Below, piece by piece: positions 19,331-27,588 of a DNA stretch of 64,000 bases. The stretch's first letter is position 1. Each line of letters begins with the position of its first letter. Where the stretch lies: NCBI RefSeq assembly GCF_000621705.1, contig NZ_KK211332.1:124001-188000 (forward strand), written 5' to 3'. This stretch comes from Prolixibacter bellariivorans ATCC BAA-1284. GTDB lineage: Bacteria > Bacteroidota > Bacteroidia > Bacteroidales > Prolixibacteraceae. The notes under the pieces were generated by a model. That model did no database searches. It saw nothing but the letters and a program-made list of their open reading frames with translations, and was not told the DNA's origin. The translations under genes and the position numbers were made by a program.

Positions 19331-19374
19331 TTATTCACCCCAACCGTTCTAATTAGAGAGGTTGGGGTGAATAA
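19331..19374. terminator. strong hairpin downstream of the GH42-like gene
   Basis: TTATTCACCCCAACC at 19331-19345 is complementary to GGTTGGGGTGAATAA at 19360-19374, a perfect 15-bp stem with a 14-base loop. It lies 58 bases after the stop codon. There is no long T run after it, so it may be a transcription terminator or simply a repeat hairpin; related GGTTGGGGTGAGTAGATC tails occur at 22025 and 25355. Confidence 0.5.
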
Positions 19375-19489
19375 CGCTAGAAAATCCTTTCGGAAGATAT
19401 TAGCGATCGTGTGATATTCATCATTGAAATACTTCCCTTGTTTCGACCGCAATGGTGATAAAACAACACCGGAAAAATTTGTCTCCTTG

Positions 19490-19680
19490 CTTGTCCTTTT
19501 ACCTTGACGTAAAAGTACCAAAAGGTCAAGTCAAAGTGATCCTTCCGCCCGCGTCATGGTTTTGCTCTTGCTGATCCACATGCCGGAATCCCCACTCAAA
19601 ACCATTCCCGCTCTCTCCTGCCCGGGCAACTTTGACCGGCCACCACACCTTTCGCCTTACGGCGAATCTGGGGACTTAGC
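19490..19680 (-). repeat. R-type dispersed repeat, copy 1 (inverted)
   Basis: The block contains AAAAGGTCAAGTCAAAGTGA, CTCTCCTGCCCGGGCAACTT and TTCGCCTTACGGCGAA. Read on the minus strand it matches the copies at about 34205, 50365, 54095 and 58730: GGCGAAAAG, then CCGGTCAAAGTTGCCCGGGC, then GATCACTTTGAC. Minus- or plus-strand frames through it are not genes. Confidence 0.75.
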
Positions 19681-19729
19681 ATTGTTGAAAATAATACCTC
19701 AATAACAATGGAATGGTGGCATTCTGATG

Positions 19730-19870
19730 CACGTCCTTATTCCTGCCCCCGGAGTGGGGCAAATATTGGTAGCCCGGGGTGTCAACCCCGGGTAGGGAAT
19801 TGCGTGTAGGAAGGCGCTCGCATGATGGAGTTGATTGAAGTGAGTTCCTGTTCTGAGCGCAATGCTGATT
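19730..19870 (-). repeat. C-type dispersed repeat, copy 1
   Basis: The block contains the palindrome GCCCGGGGTGTCAACCCCGGG at 19773-19792 and the minus-strand equivalents of the 'ATTGCGCTCGAA...CCCGGGG' arrangement seen at 33655. It lies in the 19274-20119 gap, which otherwise holds the hairpin at 19331, an R copy and an A/B block up to 20045. Confidence 0.6.
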
Positions 19871-19934
19871 TATCAATATTGAAAATATTTTCATCCTGTA
19901 CTTTTACCTTGACACACAAGTACCAATCCGCGAT

Positions 19935-20045
19935 AGCTATTGGGTCAAGTTTACGACTTGAAACCTGTACCCTGAAATCCTTTAACCATAGAAACAACAG
20001 TAGCGATAGCAACAATAGAAACTCTTCCAACCTGAAACCTGCGTC
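19935..20045 (-). repeat. A/B low-complexity dispersed repeat block (inverted)
   Basis: GAAACCTGTACCCTGAAATC, then AACAACAGTAGCGATAGCAACAATAGAAAC, and CAACCTGAAACCTGCG. This is the complement of the TTTCAGGTT / GTTnCTnTTGTT family and ends just before a good -7 box at 20055. Confidence 0.7.
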
Positions 20046-20054
20046 TCTTTTTCT

Positions 20055-20062
20055 TATCTTTG
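20055..20062 (+). promoter_or_regulatory. Bacteroidota-type -7 box (TATCTTTG)
   Basis: TATCTTTG fits TAnnTTTG exactly and lies 57 bases ahead of the thioesterase ATG. The -33 position falls inside the repeat block and shows no clear TTTG, so the call rests on the -7 box and position. Confidence 0.5.
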
Positions 20063-20119
20063 CCAATTCATTCAGCCGTGTGCCATTACCCGGCAGCGGC
20101 GCCAACAAAACGTTTATCG

Positions 20120-20860
20120 ATGAAAAAAGTCTGGGAAGAATCCTTCAAGATAGCCTCCTATCATTTGGATTTTCAACAAGAGTTAAAACCTTCCGTTTTA
20201 CAGCAATATTTCCAGGAAGCGGCCGGAAACCACGCCGAAAGCCTGGGAGCCGGTTACGACATCCTGATGGAACGTGAATTGTTCTGGGCCCTGTCGCGTA
20301 TCCGTGTGGAGATTGACCGTATGCCCAAATGGGGCGAAACCATCCGCATTGAAACCTGGCCGGTAGGACTGGAACGCCTCTTCTTCCGTCGCGACTTCCG
20401 GATGTACGACGAGCAGGACAACGAGATCGTTCGTGGCGCATCGGGCTGGTTACTGGTGAACGCAAAGACCATGCGTCCGCAACGTTTAGCTGCCCTGGGC
20501 GTGGAACTCCCCGACAATGCCGGGAGATTCGCACTCGAAGGTACCCTCCCCGACCGGATTTCCCTGGAAACACCCGAGCCTGTGTTCCGTAAGGTCATCC
20601 GTTACGACGAAATCGACATGAACATGCACGTGAATAACACCCGCTACCTCGACTGGGTAACCGACTGCTTCGACCGCGAGCATTACGAGCAAAACGCCCT
20701 CAGTGCTTTCTCGCTTGAATTCCTGTCGGAAGTTCGCTGGGGTAATGAGATGGAAATGCAAATCGACCGTAACGGCACCGAAGCAAAGGTACAGGCCGTA
20801 GAGACCGCTTCCGCGAAAGCGTTATTCAAAGCCGATGTAGAATGGCGGAAAAGAGACTAA
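20120..20860 (+). CDS. acyl-ACP thioesterase
   Basis: The 246-residue enzyme has a double hot-dog fold, related to plant FatA/FatB. The first half has SYHLDFQQELKPSVLQQYFQ and LFWALSRIRVEIDRMPKWGE, IRIETWPVG and a WLLVNAKTMRPQR stretch. The second half carries RYDEIDMNMHVNNTRYLDW, the MNxHVNNxxY pattern that contains the catalytic Asn/His region of the family. It releases free fatty acids from acyl carrier protein in the cytoplasm. The chosen ATG at 20120 gives MKKVWEESFKI, a typical N-terminus. An upstream ATG at 20060 would overlap the promoter box. Confidence 0.92.
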   Translation: MKKVWEESFKIASYHLDFQQELKPSVLQQYFQEAAGNHAESLGAGYDILMERELFWALSRIRVEIDRMPKWGETIRIETWPVGLERLFFRRDFRMYDEQDNEIVRGASGWLLVNAKTMRPQRLAALGVELPDNAGRFALEGTLPDRISLETPEPVFRKVIRYDEIDMNMHVNNTRYLDWVTDCFDREHYEQNALSAFSLEFLSEVRWGNEMEMQIDRNGTEAKVQAVETASAKALFKADVEWRKRD

Positions 20861-20895
20861 CAGCTCTTCCGCCGGAAGGCTGCTAACAATAAAAA

Positions 20896-20992
20896 GCAAA
20901 CCAATAGCAGGGTGTGTTGCACCGTTGAACCGACACCGGCACTTGTTATCAGAATTCCCGTCCTGTCGCACACCGCATCTGCTATTGGTTGC
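20896..20992. other. long imperfect hairpin, candidate structured RNA element
   Basis: GCAAACCAATAGCAG at 20896-20910 pairs with CTGCTATTGGTTGC at 20979-20992 (one bulge). Inside it GGTGTG at 20911-20916 pairs with CACACC at 20969-20974. The remaining loop includes CGACACCGGC and CCGTCCTGTCG, which could fold further. It lies between the thioesterase stop and the convergent lipoprotein gene. It could be a bidirectional terminator, an RNA, or an inverted-repeat remnant; no T tract follows it. Confidence 0.45.
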
Positions 20993-21012
20993 CTGTCATC
21001 CCTAAAGCTATG

Positions 21013-21468
21013 TTACTTTTTCGGGACCTGTGGTTTTACCTGTTCCAGGAAATACTGGTTCTTCAGTGAATCCATCTGTTCAAACAGTTTACTCATCTTG
21101 TCCATATTATTTTTGAAACGCTTGCTGAAAAAGTCTTTGTTGTAAAAGTCATACTTCAGCAACGAGTCCTGGAAGAAGAGATCGTTGAAGAATGGCTCTT
21201 CCGAAAATTTGTACTTGTTATTGAAGTACCGCTTAAACTGACTGAAAGCGCTGTCGCGCACAATGGAATCGTTTTTCACGTTAGAATAGTAGTACGAATA
21301 GGTGGAGTCGTATTTTACCAGGTTGCCGTTTTTATCGTACTTCTTAATCACTTTAATATTCGTCTTCGGCTTATTCTGGTCCTTCATAACCGTTTTCTTT
21401 CGCTCCTGTCCGTTGCAGCTGCTTAATCCAACTGACAACAAAACAGCGACTAACACAAAACGCATCAT
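21013..21468 (-). CDS. lipoprotein of unknown function
   Basis: This 151-residue protein has a short lipoprotein leader (MMRFVLVAVLLSVGLSSC; lipobox LSSC). After it comes a Lys-rich stretch and IKVIKKYDKNGNLVKYDSTY, which resembles a single 'KYDKNGN' strand turn of the YD-like type. The rest is strongly charged and aromatic, probably helical (FSKRFKNNMDKMSKLFEQMD). I do not recognise a family. It is convergent with the acyl-ACP thioesterase and stands alone. Confidence 0.65.
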   Translation of the reverse strand: MMRFVLVAVLLSVGLSSCNGQERKKTVMKDQNKPKTNIKVIKKYDKNGNLVKYDSTYSYYYSNVKNDSIVRDSAFSQFKRYFNNKYKFSEEPFFNDLFFQDSLLKYDFYNKDFFSKRFKNNMDKMSKLFEQMDSLKNQYFLEQVKPQVPKK

Positions 21469-21479
21469 AACGCAATATT

Positions 21480-22092
21480 TTTAATTCGACATACTGATTG
21501 TTTGCTGAATGGTGTCTTCTACCTTTCTTCGTTGCCCGGATTTCCGCCCGGGAAAGCGGAACACGTTAGCCTTGTCGGGATGAGGTTGACATGTTTCGGG
21601 GGCTACCGGCCTGGCGGCGGCGTATCGGCGTGCCAGTAGAGGCACTCGAAAACACGGAAAAACGGATGCGTTAGAAAATGGTCAGTGGCAGGCTTTAGCG
21701 GATTGAATAAGCTGTTGTTCATCATCGCTGCGTCCTCCATCTTTGGGTTCAATATTTCATCAGTGTCATGCTATAAAGTAGCAAACTCTACACTATAAAC
21801 ACTGGGTTTCAGGCTTGTGTTCGTTAAATGGCGTTAAGAAGGTTTAAACTATCGGAAAACCGGTTTCTGGTTACAGGTTTCAGGTTTCAGGTTAGGCTGC
21901 GCTCTTGCTGTCTCGATGATTGTTTCTGTGGTTTCTATCCTTATTACTGTTTCTATGGTTAATTCGTTGCTCCTGACCTTTCTTTGAATCACCGACCGAA
22001 GTCCCTCTCTGTGTCAGAGAGGGGTTGGGGTGAGTAGATCAAGTTTGGAAATTCTACGGTTACAGGTTTCAGGTTACAAGTTAGGCTGCTGA
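21480..22092. repeat. gap with A/B repeat blocks
   Basis: From 21490 to 21850 I see no gene or repeat I can support. TTTCAGGTTACAGG and GTTTCTGTGGTTTC-type words begin near 21865, and the tail CCCTCTCTGTGTCAGAGAGG, GGTTGGGGTGAGTAGATC at 22002-22040 has a close relative at 25335-25375. A second A-type block runs 22062-22086. Together with the array that follows, these fill the gap before the FISUMP lipoprotein. Confidence 0.6.
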
Positions 22093-22094
22093 CC

Positions 22095-22400
22095 TTGCCT
22101 GAAAACTGATTCCTCCAGCCGTTTCGGCGTTGCCAATAGCCGGTAACCGAGCTCCGATAAAGGATGATGACGTTCTGATGTCGATTCGGGAGGAGCTGAT
22201 GCCCATTCCGTTAGCCCTGATATCAATTGCCTTTGGGCTGAAGTTATTTCCGGAAAAACTTTTATCGATTCCTGATAAGCTTTCCTCGATTCCGGTTCAA
22301 CTTTTGGTAATTCGGGGGCAACTTTTTCCAACTCCAGATGAACTTCTCATGACTCGTGATGAAATGGAAAGGATTCGTTTTCGGGTTTTCTTCACACAGT
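22095..22400. repeat. degenerate 21-bp tandem array
   Basis: Written in rows of 21 bases from GATGTCGATTCGGGAGGAGCT near 22177, at least nine consecutive rows share an ATTC core at the same column and mostly end in CT (for example TTTATCGATTCCTGATAAGCT, TTCCTCGATTCCGGTTCAACT). The period continues more weakly on both sides. Because 21 is a multiple of three, both strands stay open: the minus frame reads heptads such as KVAPELP, KVEPESR, KAYQESI, KVFPEIT. There is no start context, leader or homologue recognised, so I treat it as a minisatellite and not a gene. Confidence 0.7.
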
Positions 22401-22566
22401 TTGACATTTGGACGGTTCGGATTTTTCTTTTTGTCTCTCCGGGAGGAATTGAATAGGCTGTTTCTCGTTCAACCCGCTTTGTCGTTGGGATGAAACTGTA
22501 TCCGGCGCTGCAAGAATAATTGAAACCGGAAATCCCCAAAATATCATTTGAGGATTTCTTTTCTGC

Positions 22567-23568
22567 TTATTCCTTGATGCAACGAATGGGAGCCGCTGAA
22601 TTAACATCTCCGTCGAAGATAATTTCAGCTTCTTCGCTAACATTTTGAACACGAAAGCCGACTCCTGCTCCATTACGAACATCAACCGTCCACCAATACG
22701 TTAAGCCACCCATTCCCAAAAAGATTTTATCCGAATTGATGCGATCACCGCTGGGCAGGCCAGTGAAACCACTGCTGTTGTTGGTTTCGGGATTGTTACC
22801 CGGACCTTCCAAATAAGTATATGAATCCCAGTTTGTTTTCGCGGCGATTGCTTTGCCAAGTTTGTTGGCATCAGTTGATTTATCGTAATTGTAGCCATTA
22901 CTTTGCAGATAGCTGATTAACGTACTGAAATCGCGACCTTGAGGTACCCGAAATCCTTCGGGACATACATTTCGGCTATCCATTGCTACATATTGCGTGT
23001 ATAATCGCCCGTAGGTGTCAACATTACTTTCGTCGCCATTGTAGGCCCATTCATATTCAGGTTCTGTTTCGCCTGATATATCCAATGTTGCCGGATTGGT
23101 GGTTCCAATCACATCGCCATTCTGAAATTTCGTTGTTTTCAGATTCTCCCGCATCCATACCTGATCGCCTATCTTCACCAGGCGATATACGTTTCCATCG
23201 ATGTCCGTCACCGTATTGAAGGTAATGTTTTGTGCGGTGGTTTGGCCTGTATCATTTTGCTTAATCGTAATTGTGTTCGAAGATTCTTTGGTTAGACGTG
23301 TACCATTTTCCGGTTCGGTAGTTAGATCGTATCCATCAAAATCTTTAAATGAAACCTTTTTCGTCGAACTGTTATTCAACTGAAGTTCAACTATCATTCC
23401 CGAAAGATCCAGGTCTTCTCCTTCATAATAGGCAGCCTTTGTCGGAGGCGTACTAATTGAAATGCCTACTACGCTGGTTGGGTCGAATGGTTCATTTTTT
23501 GAGCAGTTTGTCATTACGAATGCTGTTAGCACAATAGCTAACGCGAAGAGCAAGTTTACTTTTTTCAT
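22567..23568 (-). CDS. FISUMP-domain lipoprotein (Fibrobacter major paralogous domain)
   Basis: This protein of about 333 residues has a lipoprotein-like leader (MKKVNLLFALAIVLTAFVMT, then NC). A beta-rich N-terminal domain (residues ~30-115; YYEGEDLDLSGMIVELQL) resembles the bacterial Ig-like 'tie' domain seen in Bacteroidota surface proteins. The C-terminal half is the FISUMP domain: VTDIDGNVYRLVKIGDQVWM, RENLKTTKFQNG, then NVCPEGFRVPQGRDF and SSGFTGLPSG, ending in APIRCIKE. It is probably exposed on the outer membrane; the function of the domain is unknown. Longer starts up to 23892 lack a leader and were rejected. Confidence 0.85.
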   Translation of the reverse strand: MKKVNLLFALAIVLTAFVMTNCSKNEPFDPTSVVGISISTPPTKAAYYEGEDLDLSGMIVELQLNNSSTKKVSFKDFDGYDLTTEPENGTRLTKESSNTITIKQNDTGQTTAQNITFNTVTDIDGNVYRLVKIGDQVWMRENLKTTKFQNGDVIGTTNPATLDISGETEPEYEWAYNGDESNVDTYGRLYTQYVAMDSRNVCPEGFRVPQGRDFSTLISYLQSNGYNYDKSTDANKLGKAIAAKTNWDSYTYLEGPGNNPETNNSSGFTGLPSGDRINSDKIFLGMGGLTYWWTVDVRNGAGVGFRVQNVSEEAEIIFDGDVNSAAPIRCIKE

Positions 23569-24309
23569 GTTGGTTAAATAATCATGTTGATAATAGCCCC
23601 CTGTTGCTTTGGAGCAATTGCAGATTTGGTCGCAGGCCAGACAGCAACGGGAATTCTTTAAATTATACCAGCTTGTTTTATCAATTACTTCGGTCTGGTG
23701 CCAGTCATTCTCATAGAAGGGGCAAGTTATAAAAAAAATTCTGGCTTTGCGGAAGGTATTATCTTCACACAGGCTGTTTCTCAGCATCTGACTGATTCTA
23801 TGACTTAACTTGACCGACCTTTTCACATTAATGTAAAAGAACGAATCCGGAGGCTTGAGGACAAAACGTGTAGGTACCGTTGCGATAAACATCCGGTGTA
23901 TGTTGTCCCAACAACAGAAACAATAGTAATCATAGCAACCGCGAAGCGTAACCTGAAACCTATCTGTTCATTTCTCATTTTTAATTGCTTAGGCAATAAT
24001 TCTTTTTGTCCCTGCGTTTTATTATCCAAATACCTTCCCCCGGAGTTTTTCTTTCTGTTTGCCTTAGCTGGATTTTAGCTAACGTAGTTATGCGTTCTGT
24101 ATTTTTTGTTCCCGTTTTAATCGGGGTTAGCACGTGCGGCGCAACAGCAAGCCCAACCTGTAACCTGAAACCTCAAACCGTCGAAAGTTTGAAAGTCAAA
24201 GGTCGAATGTCCTGAACTAACGATAGAAACAACGAAGCGCAACCTGTAACCTGAAACCTGTAACTCTCTAACGATAGTAACAATAGAAACTCTTTTAACC
24301 TTTTACGTC
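23569..24309. repeat. gap with A/B repeats, inverted orientation
   Basis: No gene is visible. Blocks at about 23905-23965 and 24160-24297 carry AACAACAGAAACAATAGTAA, GCGAAGCGTAACCTGAAACC and CAACCTGTAACCTGAAACC, i.e. the reverse complement of the A/B family seen after 25228. The stretch 23569-23900 is the unused 5' extension of the lipoprotein frame and shows nothing convincing. Confidence 0.6.
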
Positions 24310-25224
24310 ATGACACACGAACAAATAATCCGCATCAAGATGTTCCAGGTAGTACGCGACTACCTGGCGAACAACGTCGGGCTGGTTGGGAACCTACCGA
24401 ATTACAGCGAATGGTTCACGAGCTTTTCCGATGCCATTGCAGCACTGTACAAGATGATGGTGGCACAGGCTGAGGATAGCACCGGTGTGTCGGTGCGAAA
24501 GAATGAACTGAAACAAGCATTGGGAAATGCCGCTTTTAATCTGGCCAGCCGCATACACAGCTACGCCATGCAAAATCATCTCCCCCAACTGAAAGCGAAT
24601 TCCTATTATCCCATTAGCCGGTTCCGGTTTGGGACCGACACCTATGTGCGCAATCATGCCCGTAAGTTACACGACCTGGCGCAGCAGCACCTCGAGCCGC
24701 TGGCTCCCTGGGGTGTTACCCCGGAAACACTGGAAACGTTGTCGATTGAAATAGAGACCTACAACGAGGCGCTGATACAAAAACGCTCGAAAGTGACCGC
24801 GCAGACATCCGTTACAAAGCATATAGAGACGTTGTTCATGGAAGCCAATGAGGCGTTGGCTCAACTGGATGCCCTGGTGGATATTATCCGACTGGCTGAG
24901 CCTTCCTTCTTCAGAGGTTACCAGGCGGCACGCCGTTTGGTCGATACGCGGACGAACTCGCTGGCGATGCAGGGACAGGTGCTGGATGATACAAACGAAC
25001 AGCCGGTTCCGAACGTGACCATCGAGTTGATGCGGTTGCCGCTGAACGGTCACGCACCGGTGACGAAGCAGAGTGCCCGACTGGGCGGCTTTCGGGTGAA
25101 ATCGCTGGAGCCGGGTATGTACCGGTTAACGGCCTCGAAACTGGGGTATACGGAACAATCCTTTGAGGTAGCGGTGAACAGCGGCGAAACGACAGATGTG
25201 CGGATTGCGATAAGGAAAGCGTGA
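24310..25224 (+). CDS. helical protein with C-terminal carboxypeptidase-regulatory-like domain
   Basis: The 304-residue protein has no signal peptide. Residues 1-220 are mostly helical and I do not recognise them. The last ~80 residues form a CarboxypepD_reg-like beta-sandwich: GQVLDDTNEQPVPNVTIELM, GGFRVKSLEPGMYRLTASKL, GYTEQSFEVAVNSGET. Such domains usually sit at the N-terminus of SusC/TonB receptors or in secreted proteins, so a C-terminal position in a leaderless protein is unusual. It is flanked on both sides by long repeat-filled gaps and has no operon partner. Confidence 0.75.
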   Translation: MTHEQIIRIKMFQVVRDYLANNVGLVGNLPNYSEWFTSFSDAIAALYKMMVAQAEDSTGVSVRKNELKQALGNAAFNLASRIHSYAMQNHLPQLKANSYYPISRFRFGTDTYVRNHARKLHDLAQQHLEPLAPWGVTPETLETLSIEIETYNEALIQKRSKVTAQTSVTKHIETLFMEANEALAQLDALVDIIRLAEPSFFRGYQAARRLVDTRTNSLAMQGQVLDDTNEQPVPNVTIELMRLPLNGHAPVTKQSARLGGFRVKSLEPGMYRLTASKLGYTEQSFEVAVNSGETTDVRIAIRKA

Positions 25225-25227
25225 GAC

Positions 25228-25637
25228 GAGAGAGAGGTTTCAGGTTGCGCTTCACGGTTACTGTAGTTCCTATTGTTTCTGTTGTTTCTGTTGTTGGCTC
25301 ATTTTTCCCGGCCATTGATATATGCACCGACCGAAGTCTCTCTCTGTGTCAGAGAGAGGTTGGGGTGAGTAGATCAAGTTTGGAAGTTCTACGGTTACAG
25401 GTTTCAGGTTGCGCTTCGCGGTTACTGTGGTTTCTGTGGTTACTATTGTTTCTGTTGTTACAGGTTTCAGGTTACAGGTTTCAGGTTGCGCGAAGAGGTT
25501 GCTGTTGTTTCTGTTGTTACTATTGTTACTGTTGTTACAGGTTTCAGGTTTCAGGTTTCAGGTTACGCTTCGCGGTTCCTATGGTTACTGTAGTTCCTAT
25601 TGTTTCTGTTGTTGCTGTTGTTCGGGGCTTATCAACG
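25228..25637. repeat. A/B repeat blocks, densest cluster
   Basis: TTTCAGGTTACAGGTTTCAG-type words alternate with GTTGCGCTTCGCGGTTAC and runs such as GTTACTATTGTTTCTGTTG three or four times. A hairpin tail CTCTCTCTGTGTCAGAGAG with GGTTGGGGTGAGTAGATC lies at 25340-25375. Plus-strand frames stay open here (encoding Val/Ser and Cys/Tyr runs) only because the repeat is triplet-periodic. Confidence 0.8.
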
Positions 25638-25760
25638 TATGCGCTATTGCGCTCAAACAACTGCAACATTTCAATCAAATCTGTTACGAGAGCGCCTGAA
25701 CTGATGGATGAATCCGTTTTCTACAATCCTGTCATCCCTTCGGGATTTCTCATTTTCTCC
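25638..25760 (+). repeat. C-type dispersed repeat, copy 2
   Basis: It runs from GCGCTATTGCGCTCAAACAA through GAACTGATGGATGAATCCG to TCATCCCTTCGGGATT. It is almost identical over about 105 bases to copy 3 at 26170-26278, with only a few substitutions. Confidence 0.75.
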
Positions 25761-25784
25761 CATTCTCCCCATCTCAAACTCAGG

Positions 25785-26169
25785 GTTACAGGTTGCGCGA
25801 AGTGGTTGCTATTGTTACTGTTGTTTCTGTTGTTTCTGTTGTTCCGGGCTTATCAACGTATGCGCTATTGCGGTCGAAATAACATGGGCTTTTCAATCCT
25901 CGCTGGCTCGCGACCGCTTTATAGGCTACCAACTTAGCCCAAGGCGATGCCGTGGGCTGTTGCTGCAAGACCTTCGGCCCTGGATGTACGCTTTGCAATT
26001 TTGCGCCAACGGTGCAACAGCATCAAGGCAGGGCAGCGCCCTGTTGCCGGAATGGTGCGAATGCTTTTAGCCCTGAAGGGGCGTTAGCATGGCAAAAGGT
26101 TTCAGGTTACGCTTCGCGGTTGCTGTAGTTCCTATTGTTTCTATTGTTACTGTTGTTACTATTGTTGGC
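25785..26169. repeat. A/B blocks around a composite palindromic repeat
   Basis: A/B blocks occur at 25785-25860 and 26096-26170. Between them lie TAGCCCAAGGCGATGCCGTG, GGCT and GGCAGGGCAGCGCCCTGTTG palindromes and TAGCCCTGAAGGGGCGTTAG, which resemble hairpin repeats rather than a gene. No coding sequence is visible in the 25225-26358 gap. Confidence 0.6.
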
Positions 26170-26290
26170 TCTGTTGCGCTCAAACAACTGCAACATTCCA
26201 ATCAAATCTGTTACGAGAGCGCCTGAACTGATGGATGAATCCGTTTTCTACAATTCTGTCATCCCTTTGGGATTTCGCACGGCCGTCTCA
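26170..26290 (+). repeat. C-type dispersed repeat, copy 3
   Basis: Near-identical to copy 2 (TGCGCTCAAACAACTGCAAC ... GATGAATCCGTTTTCTAC ... TCATCCCTTTGGGATT). Two such similar copies 500 bp apart point to a recent duplication or gene-conversion event. Confidence 0.75.
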
Positions 26291-26358
26291 TTCCCCTACA
26301 CGACAGCCGCCGAAATCTTTTAAAAGCCTCGAAGCCTTCATTCAAAATTCATCACTCA

Positions 26359-26949
26359 TCATTCAAAATTTCCTGTCCGCCTTTTGCCTCCGCTAACAAT
26401 CCGGGACACAATTCCCTTTTCGTCGGTGAACTCGGCGATGAATACTCCGGCCCAATGGATGACGATAAACGCCAGCAGGTAGTAGATGGACAATTGATGG
26501 ACTTCTTCCAACGGTCGTCTCCAGGTTCCGGGGCCCCACTCAATGAGCAGTCCGGTGGTTAATGAGCCTACCACACATACGTAAAAAATGATGTAGGTCC
26601 ATTTCTTCATCTTCTCTTTGGCCGACAGACCTTTACCCAACGGATTCTGAAACTTCATCTCGCCAAACAGCGGCAGGGTGAAACGGATGGCAAACAGTCC
26701 TGTTAGTACGTAGCCCAGGTAGATGTGCCACTGCCACATGGGGTGGCGTATTTGACCGGCTAACGCCCAGATTTGTTTACGGGACAGTGTTTGATCGGTC
26801 CCTTGTAAATAGTTCTGTATGATATCGGCGAGGTGACGCTTATTCAGCCAGGTGGACCGCAGGAAGATGGTGACCAACAGCAGCAGAAAGGAGATGCCAA
26901 TGGCCCAGTGAATCACCCGGTAGATTTTTGAGTACGTTGTTTTTTCCAT
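26359..26949 (-). CDS. cytochrome b/b561-type membrane protein
   Basis: The 196-residue protein has four hydrophobic helices (near residues 15-27, 75-92, 120-137, 155-172). Histidines placed for heme b ligation are seen in YRVIHWAIGISF, MWQWHIYLGYVLTGLF and YLLAFIVIHWAGVF. This matches the PF01292-type cytochrome b subunit of Ni-Fe hydrogenases and related dehydrogenases. It probably passes electrons between a periplasmic partner and quinone, but no partner gene is adjacent, so it may be a stand-alone b-type cytochrome. Confidence 0.8.
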   Translation of the reverse strand: MEKTTYSKIYRVIHWAIGISFLLLLVTIFLRSTWLNKRHLADIIQNYLQGTDQTLSRKQIWALAGQIRHPMWQWHIYLGYVLTGLFAIRFTLPLFGEMKFQNPLGKGLSAKEKMKKWTYIIFYVCVVGSLTTGLLIEWGPGTWRRPLEEVHQLSIYYLLAFIVIHWAGVFIAEFTDEKGIVSRIVSGGKRRTGNFE

Positions 26950-27299
26950 AGTATTTGTTTGGCAACAGAAAGCCCACCCGGGTTCTCCGCCTGGTGTTTC
27001 TTGTTGCAGATGGTTTTCATAATTAATGCTCTGTTTGGCAAAATAGGAAAAATCTCCGAACTCCCACGGTTTGTCAAAGGTTTCAGGTTGGGCTGCGCCG
27101 TTTCTGTTGTTACTATCGTTAGAAGAGTTTCAGGCTGTGCAAAGATGGACTGCGCTAAATAAACTCTGGGGTGGCGGTGAAACTACATAGGTGCAGATAT
27201 TAAATAGTCCTAACTAATCGTGTAAGCTTCGACTAAATGAAAAGGCACAAAGGGCACCTTCGTGCCCTTTATCAACTTGCCCCTATTATCAATTCATTA
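26950..27299. repeat. gap with one A/B block
   Basis: One A/B block runs 27078-27135 (AGGTTTCAGGTTGGGCTGCG, then TTTCTGTTGTTACTATCG). I see nothing else except the hairpin at 27249. Confidence 0.6.
27249..27270 (-). terminator. hairpin terminator candidate of the AT-rich island
   Basis: AAAGGGCAC at 27249-27257 pairs with GTGCCCTTT at 27262-27270 with a CTTC loop. On the minus strand it follows the stop of the 94-residue gene by about 30 bases and is followed by a T-containing but not pure T stretch. Probably a rho-independent terminator. Confidence 0.55.
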
Positions 27300-27584
27300 T
27301 TACAATAGTTTAGCAAGTTGCGGTACTTTTTTTGCGATCTTAACAGCCACATCACCCAAACTTCTTATGTCATCTAGAAGTTGAGCTTGAGACGAATTTT
27401 CTCTCGAAGCTTTTTCAACAACCTTAACAAGTACAGAATAAACTCTTAAATCCTCCGTATCAGGAGTAATCGAATCTATTTCTTCTTTTGAAAGTCCTGT
27501 TAGTTTGTCTAGCTCGTTCTTATATGTTCCATCAAAGGCTGCATCTGCTTCTGCAAACAATTGGCTAAATCGATTTTCTGACAT
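27300..27584 (-). CDS. small acidic helical protein, unknown function
   Basis: The 94-residue cytoplasmic protein has no leader and appears fully helical. It starts MSENRFSQLFAEADAAF and ends VKIAKKVPQLAKLL, with an amphipathic C-terminal helix. I recognise no family. It starts four bases after the stop of the lipoprotein gene, so the two are almost certainly co-transcribed. The base composition is lower in GC than most of the window, as in the next two genes upstream. It could be a cytoplasmic partner of the lipoprotein; this is inference from position only. Confidence 0.6.
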   Translation of the reverse strand: MSENRFSQLFAEADAAFDGTYKNELDKLTGLSKEEIDSITPDTEDLRVYSVLVKVVEKASRENSSQAQLLDDIRSLGDVAVKIAKKVPQLAKLL

Positions 27585-27588
27585 TTTA

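Noticed and set aside
22130-22456. 108-codon plus-strand frame in the 21-bp array
   Set aside because: It is explained by the 21-base repeat period; there is no start context or homology.
23569-23892. 108-codon N-terminal extension of the FISUMP protein
   Set aside because: It has no leader and places the real lipoprotein leader internally.
25221-25937. 238-codon plus-strand frame after the regulatory-domain protein
   Set aside because: It runs through A/B repeats whose triplet period keeps it open; composition is Val/Ser/Cys runs.
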